Positions 49,995 to 58,992 of a stretch of DNA of 64,000 bases are shown here, piece by piece (position 1 is the stretch's first letter; every line of letters begins with the position of its first letter). Source of the stretch: Algoriphagus yeomjeoni. GTDB lineage: Bacteria > Bacteroidota > Bacteroidia > Cytophagales > Cyclobacteriaceae. The position numbers were made by a program, and so were the translations under genes. The notes beneath the pieces were generated by a model that worked only from the letters and a program-made list of their open reading frames with translations, searched no databases and had not been told where the DNA came from. The stretch is taken from NCBI RefSeq assembly GCF_003259505.1, contig NZ_QLLK01000001.1:496001-560000 (forward strand). The letters are read 5' to 3'.

Positions 49995-51961
49995 ATGGAA
50001 AGTAGTTTTTTAAGTTGATTGATATTCCCTGACACCTTGCGGATGTTTCGCTCCAGTCGCTTGGTGTTTTTTCCTTGCAGCTCCAAAAGGCGAGATTCAA
50101 GTGCATCTAGGTTGATCAGGTGGAATTGTACTTCCCTGAAGTCCTGCGAATGCATGATTAAGTCGATTTCGTAATCTATGATTGCCTCAGCTGCCTGAAT
50201 GAGATCTGGCTGCTGCAAATATTCGAAATCAGTTTCGAAGGTAAATGGGTCCAAGGTTTTTGTAGTAAACTCCCGTCTAAGGATAGTTGCCAGATTCTCG
50301 TATCTGCTAAGTTCGGGCAGCTTTTCCTCTACGAAGCGGAATAGCTCTAGTATCTCATCACCTATTTCTGCCTTTTCCAAGAATCCTTCCGTTTCATTGT
50401 ACTTGTCCAAAAGTCTTTGATAGTTGTCTATGCTCAGATTTTTATGGACAGAATCAATTAAGGCTTGGTGACGATCTGAGGTTACAGTTATAGAATCTTT
50501 GATTTTGTCTTCAAGCTGTCTCTCAGTTAAAATTCGTTCTTCCAAGACATCCAACTCACTAGTTTGTCTGAAATCGATCTGCTGCTGTTGAATGAATGCT
50601 TGCGTTTGTTCAAAAATCTCCCACTCAGCCTCGATATGTGCAAGTAGATCTATACCTAGTTTTTTCTGCTCAGAAAGCGCGGGAAACTCAAGCGTTTTTT
50701 GATTCAGATCGGTTTTATAGGTATAGGAAATTTCCTCCTTTGGATGGAGGAAGTTTAGCCCATCCTGTAGATAATTTTCAGTATCGAAATACTTAATTTC
50801 TCCATTGCGTAGCAATTCGATGACTTGCTCATAGCTTTTGATTTTAGCAGATAGGTATTCCAAATAAGCAGCAGTGAAGGCTAAAGAATCTGAAGTATTT
50901 TGGTTCAAGGAAAGAAAATCTTGCAGTGCCTTTTGGCTGGATTGAGCTTTCAGCCGATCGAAATAGTCAATTATTTGATCATAGCGCAATTGATCTTGTT
51001 TAGATACTGCATAGACAAATCTTCGAGTAGACAAGGGGTATTTTTTCAACCTGTCTTCTTCAGATAAGAAACCCTCCTCAAATTGCAAAACCCGACTTAA
51101 TGCATCTTGAAGGAGAGATGTTCCCAAGTACTGCTCACGAAATTCATCACTGTCTTCAGTATAGCCGTCGTTGAATATTAAGCCAAAAGCTTGATTGGAA
51201 ACCCGATAATCCACTTCAAATCCCTGATTCAAAGAGTCAAGCTTTACAATAGCATTGTAAAAAACTACCTCATCGAGTATTTCATTACTTAGGCTATTCA
51301 CTTTGGAGAGACCGATTAAAAAGCCCTTCTCGTAGCGTCTGGTCTCATGAATAGAAAGCGTACTATCCAATGGATAGAAAAAACTCCAATTTCCCTCCAT
51401 CAATCCCTCATCATTTACCTCTCCATAGATTTGATATTGTTTCTCGGGATTCCGGGAGACTAGTTTGACAGACCCACGTAAGCTATCCCTTCGGAAGGTC
51501 AGGCCCTGAGCCTCAAACAAGTTGATGTACTCATCATTTTCCCATTTCTTTTCTAAATAATTCCACTTTCCATTTAAACTCCCATTTTCATAGCCCGCTT
51601 GCAGTTCTACCAACTTGGAAGATAAGGTGGCTTGAATCTCCCGATTTAGAATATCCTGTATAGAAATGTCATGGGTTTCTTGGTTATAGGACCAAGTACC
51701 GTTTTTCAGATCTTTTTCATATGAACCCCTTGCTTGCAGTTTTATAAAAAGTCCACTATTCAAGCTGTCCATTTTACTATAATTGAAGGAAAAAGGGCCA
51801 TTGAGAATAGGCTCCATATCTGCATCCAGAGTATATGAAAGCTCAGCAGTACCTCGAAGTCCTTTAAAAGTATAACCACCTTTGTAAGCACGTGCATCCT
51901 GTGAAAAACTCGTCTGAAAGGAAAAAAAGAAAATAAAAAGGCCCAAAATCTTTTTGCTCAT
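49991..51961 (-). CDS. Exported MORN-like and helical protein, unknown (656 aa)
   Basis: Signal peptide ending SFSQ. The first 230 residues contain spaced NGxW motifs (NGTWSY, NGKWNY, EGNWSF) of toxin-antitoxin-unrelated MORN-like repeats. From about residue 280 on the protein is mostly helical with many Glu, Gln and Leu (coiled-coil-like). I do not recognise the family. It is the first gene of a two-gene unit with the DUF2490 protein. Confidence 0.7.
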   Translation of the reverse strand: MSKKILGLFIFFFSFQTSFSQDARAYKGGYTFKGLRGTAELSYTLDADMEPILNGPFSFNYSKMDSLNSGLFIKLQARGSYEKDLKNGTWSYNQETHDISIQDILNREIQATLSSKLVELQAGYENGSLNGKWNYLEKKWENDEYINLFEAQGLTFRRDSLRGSVKLVSRNPEKQYQIYGEVNDEGLMEGNWSFFYPLDSTLSIHETRRYEKGFLIGLSKVNSLSNEILDEVVFYNAIVKLDSLNQGFEVDYRVSNQAFGLIFNDGYTEDSDEFREQYLGTSLLQDALSRVLQFEEGFLSEEDRLKKYPLSTRRFVYAVSKQDQLRYDQIIDYFDRLKAQSSQKALQDFLSLNQNTSDSLAFTAAYLEYLSAKIKSYEQVIELLRNGEIKYFDTENYLQDGLNFLHPKEEISYTYKTDLNQKTLEFPALSEQKKLGIDLLAHIEAEWEIFEQTQAFIQQQQIDFRQTSELDVLEERILTERQLEDKIKDSITVTSDRHQALIDSVHKNLSIDNYQRLLDKYNETEGFLEKAEIGDEILELFRFVEEKLPELSRYENLATILRREFTTKTLDPFTFETDFEYLQQPDLIQAAEAIIDYEIDLIMHSQDFREVQFHLINLDALESRLLELQGKNTKRLERNIRKVSGNINQLKKLLSI

Positions 51962-52341
51962 ACTTCTTTTTTTTACTAAAAGCCTGCCAAAATGACTATC
52001 CTGATTTATGAATTGGAAAACTCAAAATACAAATTCTGTAAAGCTTATTCTTGGCAGAATATTCTTTGGAACTATTAAAAATTAAAATAAATCAACCCTG
52101 AGAAGAGTGGAAATAAATCAACAATATTTTAGATAAATTATAACTAATGCTGTGATTTCTTGCATTAGTAATAAAGAAAGAGGGATTTTTTGCCCCAAAA
52201 TGCATCCTAGCTTCGCGGTACTTTCTTGCTAGTAGCGAATAGGAGCAAGTGGCGACTTCACTTAATTGGGCTTTAGTTTTTAGTACAATTTCTCATTTTT
52301 TAACTTTTTTAGAACTTCTCAGTTTCTAGTTTTACAGATAT
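51962..52341. other. 380-bp region upstream of crtD with an inverted repeat
   Basis: Contains ACTAATGC (52143-52150) and GCATTAGT (52162-52169), a perfect 8-bp inverted repeat that could be an operator, and a weaker CTAGC/GCTAG pair around 52210-52235. No TGTTTAA site was found, unlike the main carotenoid promoter. No gene seen. Confidence 0.4.
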
Positions 52342-53817
52342 ATGACCTCAAATAGACATGCCATCATTATCGGCTCGGGAATCGCTGGAATAGCATCAGC
52401 CATTCGCCTAGCCACTAAGGGATACCAAGTAGCGGTGTATGAGGCAAATGACTATCCAGGTGGTAAACTTTCCGAAATTCAAAAGGAAGGCTATCGTTTT
52501 GATGCAGGTCCATCGCTTTTTACACTTCCTGAGCAGGTGGATGACCTTTTTCGACTAGCTGGGAAAAAGCCTGAGGAATATTTTGAGTATGAAAAGCTTG
52601 ATGTGACTTGCCAGTATTTTTGGGAGGATGGGACAAAGCTAAAAGCCTATTCAGACCTTAATCTCTTTGCTGAGGAAGTACAGAATAAACTTGGCGAACC
52701 TGCAGGGCACATCCGCGAAGCACTACAAAAGTCAGCATTTATATATGACAGTCTTTCGCCACTTTTCATGAATCGCTCCTTGCATAAGTTGGATACCTGG
52801 ACGAATCCACAGGCGATGAAGTCCTATCTGAGGATGGGGCGGTTGGGGATTTTCTCAACTATGAACGAGGCAAATAGAAAGCAGTTTTCCCACCCCAAAC
52901 TGGTGCAACTTTTCAACCGATACGCAACTTACAACGGCTCGAATCCTTTTGAAACTCCTGCCACACTCAACATTATTCCACATCTGGAATTTAACATCGG
53001 GGCATTTTTTCCTAAAAAAGGAATGCATGACATCACGATGAGCCTATTCAAACTCTCCCAAGAACTTGGAGTAGCTTATCATTTTGGTCAGAAAGTACAA
53101 AAAGTATTGGTGGAAAATGGAGAGGCGAAAGGAATTAGAATTAAAGGGAAAGATCACTTTGCTGATTTAGTGGTTAACAATATGGATATGGTCAATGCCT
53201 ACAAGACTATTTTAAAAGAGGAAAAGCAACCCAAACTTTTACTCAAGCAACCCAAGTCGAGTTCCGCACTCATATTTTATTGGGGAATCAAGCGGGATTT
53301 TCCTGAACTCGATCTGCACAACATTTTCTTTTCCGACAATTACCCACTGGAATTTGAGCACATTTTCAAACGAGGGACTATCTATGAAGATCCTACGATT
53401 TATCTAAATATCACTTCCACTCATAAAGCAGATGACGCTCCAGAAGGATGCATGAATTGGTTTACGATGATCAACGTGCCCAATAACCAAAGACAGGATT
53501 GGGATCAGATGATAGCTGAAGCAAAAAGAAATATCATCCATAAGCTGAACAGAATCCTCAAAACGGATGTGGAGTCTCTCATCGAAGTAGAGGAAATTTT
53601 AGATCCCCGCACTATAGAGTCCAAGACTTCCTCTGCTCAAGGGGCGCTCTATGGCAACAGCTCCAATAATAAGTTTGCGGCTTTTCTGCGTCATGCAAAC
53701 TATTCCTCTTCGATTAAAAACCTATACTTCTGTGGAGGTTCGGTGCATCCTGGTGGTGGGATTCCCCTTTGTTTGCTTTCTGCAAAGATTATGAGTGAAA
53801 TGATCGTGGAGAAGTAG
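52342..53817 (+). CDS. crtD: Carotenoid 3,4-desaturase CrtD (491 aa)
   Basis: FAD-dependent desaturase related to CrtI. N-terminal IIIGSGIAGIASAIRLA with EANDYPGGKLSEI; FDAGPSLFTLPEQVDDLF in place of the CrtI form. The C-terminal signature NLYFCGGSVHPGGGIPL is typical of CrtD and differs from TVPGPGVPPSL in the CrtI at 14268. It should introduce the 3',4' double bond next to the 1'-hydroxyl made by CruF. It stands alone 33 kb from the other carotenoid genes. Confidence 0.88.
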   Translation: MTSNRHAIIIGSGIAGIASAIRLATKGYQVAVYEANDYPGGKLSEIQKEGYRFDAGPSLFTLPEQVDDLFRLAGKKPEEYFEYEKLDVTCQYFWEDGTKLKAYSDLNLFAEEVQNKLGEPAGHIREALQKSAFIYDSLSPLFMNRSLHKLDTWTNPQAMKSYLRMGRLGIFSTMNEANRKQFSHPKLVQLFNRYATYNGSNPFETPATLNIIPHLEFNIGAFFPKKGMHDITMSLFKLSQELGVAYHFGQKVQKVLVENGEAKGIRIKGKDHFADLVVNNMDMVNAYKTILKEEKQPKLLLKQPKSSSALIFYWGIKRDFPELDLHNIFFSDNYPLEFEHIFKRGTIYEDPTIYLNITSTHKADDAPEGCMNWFTMINVPNNQRQDWDQMIAEAKRNIIHKLNRILKTDVESLIEVEEILDPRTIESKTSSAQGALYGNSSNNKFAAFLRHANYSSSIKNLYFCGGSVHPGGGIPLCLLSAKIMSEMIVEK

Positions 53818-53862
53818 GCAGCTATTAGTGGTTAGTCGCAGTTTGCATTTCTCATACTTGTT

Positions 53863-53974
53863 CAAGTCTTCAGACTTGGACATTCTCTATTGAAGTCTTC
53901 AGACTTCTATCAGCTTAAATAATCAGTGGCAGTCTGAAGACTGCATTTAATACTGGTACAAGTCATGAGACTTG
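53863..53974. repeat. Array of four related small hairpins
   Basis: Between the convergent ends of crtD and recX: CAAGTCT-TC-AGACTTG (53863-53878), GAAGTCT-TC-AGACTTC (53892-53907), GCAGTCT-GA-AGACTGC (53929-53944) and CAAGTC-ATGA-GACTTG (53959-53974). All share an AGTCT/AGACT stem of 6-7 bp. They may end both transcripts or be small palindromic elements. Confidence 0.75.
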
Positions 53975-53994
53975 AGCCAACATCTGAAACCTGA

Positions 53995-54501
53995 TCACTG
54001 AGACTGTAAACTCTCCACAGCTTCCTTTACTAAATCCATCTCAAATCCCTTTGACATCAAGTATTGGGTCACTTTATACTTTTTCTTAAAGGAATCGGAT
54101 TCGTGGGTGCTTTCCCATTTTTTCTCTGTTTGAGTCAAAAGCGTATCGTAATATTCTTCAGGATCGATTTCAGACAAGCCTTTTCGGATAAGTGATTCAG
54201 GAATTTCCCGCATTTTCAGTTCCATCCGAATTCTGTTCCTTCCCCATTTTTTCAGCCTGAATTTGCCTCTGGCAAAGGCTCTTGCATACCGCTCTTCATT
54301 TACAAATTCCTCGGCTATCAATTCTGTTATGATTTGCTCTGCAGGCTCATCTTTGATTCCCTTATCGTGAAGTTTACGACGAACTTCCCAGGGACATCGA
54401 TCCTGATAAGCACAGAAAGTGGTAAGCTTTTCAAAAGCTTCTTCCTGCGACCAGGAGTTTTTTCCTGACTCATTTGGCTTATATTTTCCCCAACTGGACA
54501 T
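53995..54501 (-). CDS. recX: RecX regulator of RecA (168 aa)
   Basis: RecX family, three-helix repeats: AFEKLTTFCAYQDRCPWEV, RKLHDKG, FVNEERYARAFARGKFRLKKWG, then GRNRIRMELKMREI. It limits RecA filament growth. Length is normal for the family. Stands alone, divergent from tpiA. Confidence 0.85.
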   Translation of the reverse strand: MSSWGKYKPNESGKNSWSQEEAFEKLTTFCAYQDRCPWEVRRKLHDKGIKDEPAEQIITELIAEEFVNEERYARAFARGKFRLKKWGRNRIRMELKMREIPESLIRKGLSEIDPEEYYDTLLTQTEKKWESTHESDSFKKKYKVTQYLMSKGFEMDLVKEAVESLQSQ

Positions 54502-54573
54502 TTTCCGTAATTTTAAACCAAATTAAAGTGAATCCCATTTTTATCAAACCTTATTAAATTTTCAAAACTCATT

Positions 54574-55335
54574 ATGCGTAAGAAAATCGTAGCCGGCAAC
54601 TGGAAAATGAACATGACTTTCGAAGAAGGTCAGACACTTACTTCCGAAATATTGAATATGATGAAGGACGAGCATTCTGGCGATGCTATCGCGGTGCTTA
54701 ATCCTCCTTTTCCACATATTTTCCCTGTTAAAAAACTGATAGGAGAAGCAAAAGGTGTTTTTATCGGAGCTCAGAACTGTTCTGATAAAGAAGCTGGCGC
54801 CTTTACAGGTGAAGTTTCTGCGAAGATCCTAGCTTCTTTTGGAGTGCACTATGTGATCATCGGTCACAGCGAACGTCGCGAATATTTCAAGGAGACTAAT
54901 GAGATACTTGCGACCAAAGTGAAACTTGCTCTTGCAAATGGCTTGACTCCAATCTTCTGCTGTGGAGAATCTCTTGAGATCAGAACTGCTGGGACTCATG
55001 AGCCAAATGTGAAATTCCAATTGACAGAAAGTCTTTTTGACTTGAGTTCGGAAGACTTCTCAAAGATCGTAATTGCCTATGAGCCGATCTGGGCGATTGG
55101 TACTGGCAAAACAGCAAGCTCTGAGGAAGCTCAGGATATGCATGCTGCTTTAAGAAGGCATATCGCTTCTAAGTATGGAAAAGAGATCGCGGATAATACC
55201 TCAATCCTTTACGGAGGCAGCTGTAATCCAAAGAATGCACAGGAGCTTTTTGCAAAGCCTGATGTAGATGGCGGTTTGATCGGTGGAGCTTCTTTGAAGT
55301 CACGTGATTTCGTTGATATTATCAAATCATTCTAA
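54574..55335 (+). CDS. tpiA: Triosephosphate isomerase (253 aa)
   Basis: Glycolytic TIM barrel. GNWKMN at residues 8-13 (Lys11-type), electrophile His in [11 protein letters not shown] near 98, catalytic Glu in [13 protein letters not shown] near 170, and phosphate loop YGGSCNP near 213. Full length. Followed 6 bp later by prmA. Confidence 0.96.
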   Translation: MRKKIVAGNWKMNMTFEEGQTLTSEILNMMKDEHSGDAIAVLNPPFPHIFPVKKLIGEAKGVFIGAQNCSDKEAGAFTGEVSAKILASFGVHYVIIGHSERREYFKETNEILATKVKLALANGLTPIFCCGESLEIRTAGTHEPNVKFQLTESLFDLSSEDFSKIVIAYEPIWAIGTGKTASSEEAQDMHAALRRHIASKYGKEIADNTSILYGGSCNPKNAQELFAKPDVDGGLIGGASLKSRDFVDIIKSF

Positions 55336-55341
55336 TAAAAA

Positions 55342-56172
55342 ATGGATTACCTGGAGTTTAAAATCAAGTGCCTGGAGCAATTCCGGGAAATCCTTATAGC
55401 TGAACTATCCATGATAGGCTTTAATTCCTTCCTCGAAACTGAGGAGGGAATCGATGCTTATACCCTGGAGTCAGATTTTGACCGGACCGCTTTCGATGAA
55501 GTGATGGACCAATATAAAGTGGATGCTGAAATCACTTTGGAAGAAGGCATAATGCCAAAGGTCAATTGGAACGAGGAGTGGGAAAAGAATTACGATCCCA
55601 TTGCTGTAGATGACCTAGTGTATGTTCGGGCTTCCTTTCACCCGAGCAAGCCTGAATTCAAACATGAGATTGTTATCAATCCTAAAATGTCTTTTGGCAC
55701 TGGGCATCATGCGACGACTTTTCAGATGCTTAGGAATCAAGGACAAATCGATCACCAAGGCAAGCGAGTTCTTGACGTAGGGTCTGGAACAGGGATTTTG
55801 GCAGTTATGGCTCATTTGCTAGGAGCTAGCGAAGTTGAGGCTTTTGATATCGACGATTGGTGTGTGGACAATGGAAATGAGAATTTTGACCTAAACGGAC
55901 TCACTACACGTATGGAGTTAGGAACAATCCGCGAAGTGAATCCTAAGGGTGAGTTTGACATCGTGCTAGCCAATATCAATAAGAATGTGCTTTTGGATGA
56001 GATGAATATTTATGGTGATTTGCTTAAGAATGATGGATTCTTGTTGCTAAGCGGGTTTTATACACAGGATATCGAAGACCTAAACGAATGTGCAACACCA
56101 CTAGGTTTGGAGTTGATTGCACAGCAAAGCAAGGATAATTGGGCGGCGCTGATTTTGCAGAAAAAAGCTTGA
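55342..56172 (+). CDS. prmA: Ribosomal protein L11 methyltransferase PrmA (276 aa)
   Basis: SAM-dependent methyltransferase acting on ribosomal protein L11. NPKMSFGTGHHATTFQM precedes the SAM site VLDVGSGTGILAVMA (near residues 142-156), with DIVLANINKNVLLDE as motif IV. The N-terminal substrate domain is present. Gap of 6 bp to tpiA suggests a shared transcript. Confidence 0.92.
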   Translation: MDYLEFKIKCLEQFREILIAELSMIGFNSFLETEEGIDAYTLESDFDRTAFDEVMDQYKVDAEITLEEGIMPKVNWNEEWEKNYDPIAVDDLVYVRASFHPSKPEFKHEIVINPKMSFGTGHHATTFQMLRNQGQIDHQGKRVLDVGSGTGILAVMAHLLGASEVEAFDIDDWCVDNGNENFDLNGLTTRMELGTIREVNPKGEFDIVLANINKNVLLDEMNIYGDLLKNDGFLLLSGFYTQDIEDLNECATPLGLELIAQQSKDNWAALILQKKA

Positions 56173-56235
56173 ACACAGGAGACCGAAGACAGAAGTAACT
56201 TTACAACCTTGCCACGTTAACACCTTACAACTTTA

Positions 56236-56424
56236 ATGACCGAACTGATTATTTACGCTGTAGTTTTTGTGTTGCTGATTGGGCATTGTCTTTTAGCTGG
56301 AAAAATGTATCGAACTGTGCATGAGGATTCCACCTTGAACCTGGCTGAGAAAAATGATTGGAAACTGAAAGCCCTTATCTTCCCTGTTTATTTTTGGGAA
56401 AAATATAAAAAGACGAAAAGCTAG
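56236..56424 (+). CDS. Small membrane protein, unknown (62 aa)
   Basis: One N-terminal helix (about residues 4-21, IIYAVVFVLLIGHCLLAG), then a charged tail ending FWEKYKKTKS. Codon pattern and position in a co-oriented series support a real gene. Family unknown. Confidence 0.6.
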   Translation: MTELIIYAVVFVLLIGHCLLAGKMYRTVHEDSTLNLAEKNDWKLKALIFPVYFWEKYKKTKS

Positions 56425-56528
56425 TATTAATTGGTTTTGAGTAAACTTTTAGGCTTCAAAAGCCGATTATAGAACGAGTACTTTTAATTTATAAAATCAC
56501 AAGAAACTTAGTTTACTAAATTAGCTTC

Positions 56529-58253
56529 ATGGAGTACCTCTGGAAACAAAAGCCCAAAACCTCGCAACTGGCTGTAGATGTGTTGAGCAAGGCCATCAAT
56601 GTCAATCCGACTTTGGCCAACATGCTGATTAATCGAGGGGTGGAGAGTTTTGAGCAGGCGAAGAGCTACTTCCGCCCGTCGCTGGTGATGCTTCACGATC
56701 CTTTTCTGATGAAGGATATGACTGAAGCAGTGGACAGAATTCAAGATGCGATTGCCAGCGGGCAAAAAATCATGGTCTATGGTGACTATGATGTGGATGG
56801 TACGACCGCAGTTGCACTGATGTATGGTTTCCTAAAAACCTTCTATTCAGATGTGGTTTTTTATATCCCAGACAGATACAAAGAGGGCTATGGCATTTCC
56901 GAAAAAGGAGTTCGATTTGCTGCAGAAAATGACATAAAGCTTATTATCGCGCTGGATTGTGGAATCAAGGCAATCGAGAAAGTTGCTTTGGCAACCGAAC
57001 TTGGGGTAGATTTCATTATTTGTGATCACCACACGCCGGGCGAAGAGCTTCCTGCTGCTATTGCCGTATTGGATGCCAAACGAAAAGATTGCAATTATCC
57101 CTACAAAGAATTGAGTGGGGCTGGGGTTGGCTTTAAGCTAATCCAAGCGATTGCGATGAAGCGCGGCATGGACAGCTCTTTATTGGATGCTTATTTGGAT
57201 TTGGTGGCAGTGAGTATCGCTGCAGACATCGTTCCCATTACTGGAGAAAATAGGATTCTTGCTTATTACGGCCTTGATCGACTGAACAATACGCCGCGAC
57301 CAGGATTGAAGGCGTTGATGTTGAGTAGTAATTTGGAAAAGGACATTGGGATTTCGGATGTGGTTTTCAAAATTGGACCTAGAATAAATGCTTCAGGAAG
57401 ACTAGAGCATGCAAAAGCTTCAGTGGAGCTTTTGATTTCTTCGGATTTGGAAGGTGCGATGGAGCGGGCCAAAGTGGTAGACGAGGTGAATGCTACGCGA
57501 AGGAATTTTGATGAAAATATCACCAAAGAAGCCTTTGAAATGATCGCTTCCCGGGAGGAATTGGAAGAATGGAATTCTACGGTACTTTTCAAAGATGACT
57601 GGCATAAGGGCGTAATTGGGATTGTGGCTAGTCGCTGCATTGAAAAATATTACAGACCAACTATCATTTTGACGGAATCAAATGGGAAAGCTACTGGCAG
57701 CGCTAGATCTGTGGTAGACTTTAATATTTACGAAGCAATAGAAGAGTGTTCAGATTTATTGGATCAATTTGGTGGCCATATGTACGCAGCCGGCTTGACA
57801 CTTCCTGTGGAGAATGTGATTGCTTTTCAGGAGAAATTTGAAGCTGTGGTAAAGCGTAGAATTGAGGAAGTCCATCGTAAGCCAGTGATAGAAGTTGATG
57901 ATGAATTGCTTTTAGATCAGATTAATTACAAGTTTTATAATATCTTGAAGCAAATGGCGCCTTTTGGGCCAGGAAATACGGAGCCGATTTTCCGAATTGC
58001 GAATGTATATGCTGAAGATGTGACTGTTCTCAAGGATAAACATCTGAGGTTCAAAATAGTACAGGATGGGCAGGTGACTACGCCGGTTTGTCTGGGATTT
58101 GGGATGGCAGATCGGGCAAAAGATCCTGACTTAACAACCGTAAATATGCTCCGCGGAAAAATGCGATTTGATATAGTTGCTGAAATGAGAGAAAATGTGT
58201 TTCGCGATAAGAGCAGTTTGCAACTTTACGTGAAAGACATCAAATTTGACTGA
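56529..58253 (+). CDS. recJ: Single-stranded-DNA-specific exonuclease RecJ (574 aa)
   Basis: DHH-superfamily 5'-3' exonuclease for recombination and mismatch repair. Metal motifs: [16 protein letters not shown] near residue 80, [21 protein letters not shown] near 165 and [17 protein letters not shown]1 block with NASGRLEHA and TGSARSV; C-terminal OB part follows. Full length. Its stop is 1 bp before the lptB start. Confidence 0.94.
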   Translation: MEYLWKQKPKTSQLAVDVLSKAINVNPTLANMLINRGVESFEQAKSYFRPSLVMLHDPFLMKDMTEAVDRIQDAIASGQKIMVYGDYDVDGTTAVALMYGFLKTFYSDVVFYIPDRYKEGYGISEKGVRFAAENDIKLIIALDCGIKAIEKVALATELGVDFIICDHHTPGEELPAAIAVLDAKRKDCNYPYKELSGAGVGFKLIQAIAMKRGMDSSLLDAYLDLVAVSIAADIVPITGENRILAYYGLDRLNNTPRPGLKALMLSSNLEKDIGISDVVFKIGPRINASGRLEHAKASVELLISSDLEGAMERAKVVDEVNATRRNFDENITKEAFEMIASREELEEWNSTVLFKDDWHKGVIGIVASRCIEKYYRPTIILTESNGKATGSARSVVDFNIYEAIEECSDLLDQFGGHMYAAGLTLPVENVIAFQEKFEAVVKRRIEEVHRKPVIEVDDELLLDQINYKFYNILKQMAPFGPGNTEPIFRIANVYAEDVTVLKDKHLRFKIVQDGQVTTPVCLGFGMADRAKDPDLTTVNMLRGKMRFDIVAEMRENVFRDKSSLQLYVKDIKFD

Positions 58254-58254
58254 T

Positions 58255-58992
58255 ATGATTCTTCGTGCTGAGCATTTGGTAAAAATTTACAAGGGTCGCC
58301 GAGTGGTGAACGACATCTCTGTCGAGGTGAGTCAAGGTGAAATTGTGGGGCTTTTAGGTCCAAATGGAGCCGGAAAAACCACCTCCTTTTATATGATTGT
58401 AGGGTTGATTCAACCTAATGAGGGCAAGATTTTTTTGGAAGATAGAAATATCACAAGCCTGCCGATGTATAAAAGAGCCCAGTCTGGAATCGGTTATTTA
58501 GCCCAAGAAGCCTCAGTTTTCCGTAAGCTTTCGGTAGAGGAAAATATCATGGCTGTGCTGGAAATGACCAAAATGCCTAAGCAGCAGCGCAAGGAAAAGG
58601 TGGAGAGTTTGCTGGAGGAATTCAGTCTAACTCATGTGCGTAAAAATCTGGGAATGGTGCTTTCTGGTGGTGAAAGAAGAAGAACTGAGATCGCCAGAGC
58701 TCTGGCAGTTGATCCAAAATTCGTTTTGCTGGATGAGCCTTTTGCAGGTGTAGACCCTATCGCGGTTGAGGAAATTCAAACCATTGTAGCTAAGCTTAAG
58801 ACAAAAAACATTGGTATTTTGATCACCGATCACAATGTAAATGAAACACTTTCTATTACTGACAGAGCATATTTGATGTTCGAAGGGAAGCTTCTTAAAG
58901 CTGGAACAGCTGAAGAATTGGCAGCCGACGAGCAAGTGAGAAAAGTATATTTAGGGTCTAATTTCGAGTTGAAACGAAAAGTATTTAATTAA
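58255..58992 (+). CDS. lptB: LPS export ABC transporter ATPase LptB (245 aa)
   Basis: ATPase driving lipopolysaccharide extraction from the inner membrane. Walker [10 protein letters not shown] at residues 35-43, signature [16 protein letters not shown], Walker [14 protein letters not shown] and switch His in ITDHN. The start is the ATG at 58255; a TTG three codons upstream overlaps recJ. It shares one base with the next gene (TAATG). Confidence 0.93.
   Translation: MILRAEHLVKIYKGRRVVNDISVEVSQGEIVGLLGPNGAGKTTSFYMIVGLIQPNEGKIFLEDRNITSLPMYKRAQSGIGYLAQEASVFRKLSVEENIMAVLEMTKMPKQQRKEKVESLLEEFSLTHVRKNLGMVLSGGERRRTEIARALAVDPKFVLLDEPFAGVDPIAVEEIQTIVAKLKTKNIGILITDHNVNETLSITDRAYLMFEGKLLKAGTAEELAADEQVRKVYLGSNFELKRKVFN

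Noticed and set aside
52342..53817. Second phytoene desaturase
   Set aside because: The C-terminal HPGGGIPL signature and the need for a 3',4'-desaturase in the pathway fit CrtD better.
53863..53974. Regularly placed palindromes looked at as a CRISPR array
   Set aside because: Repeats are only 14-16 bp, differ from each other, spacing varies (13-21 bp) and no cas gene is near.
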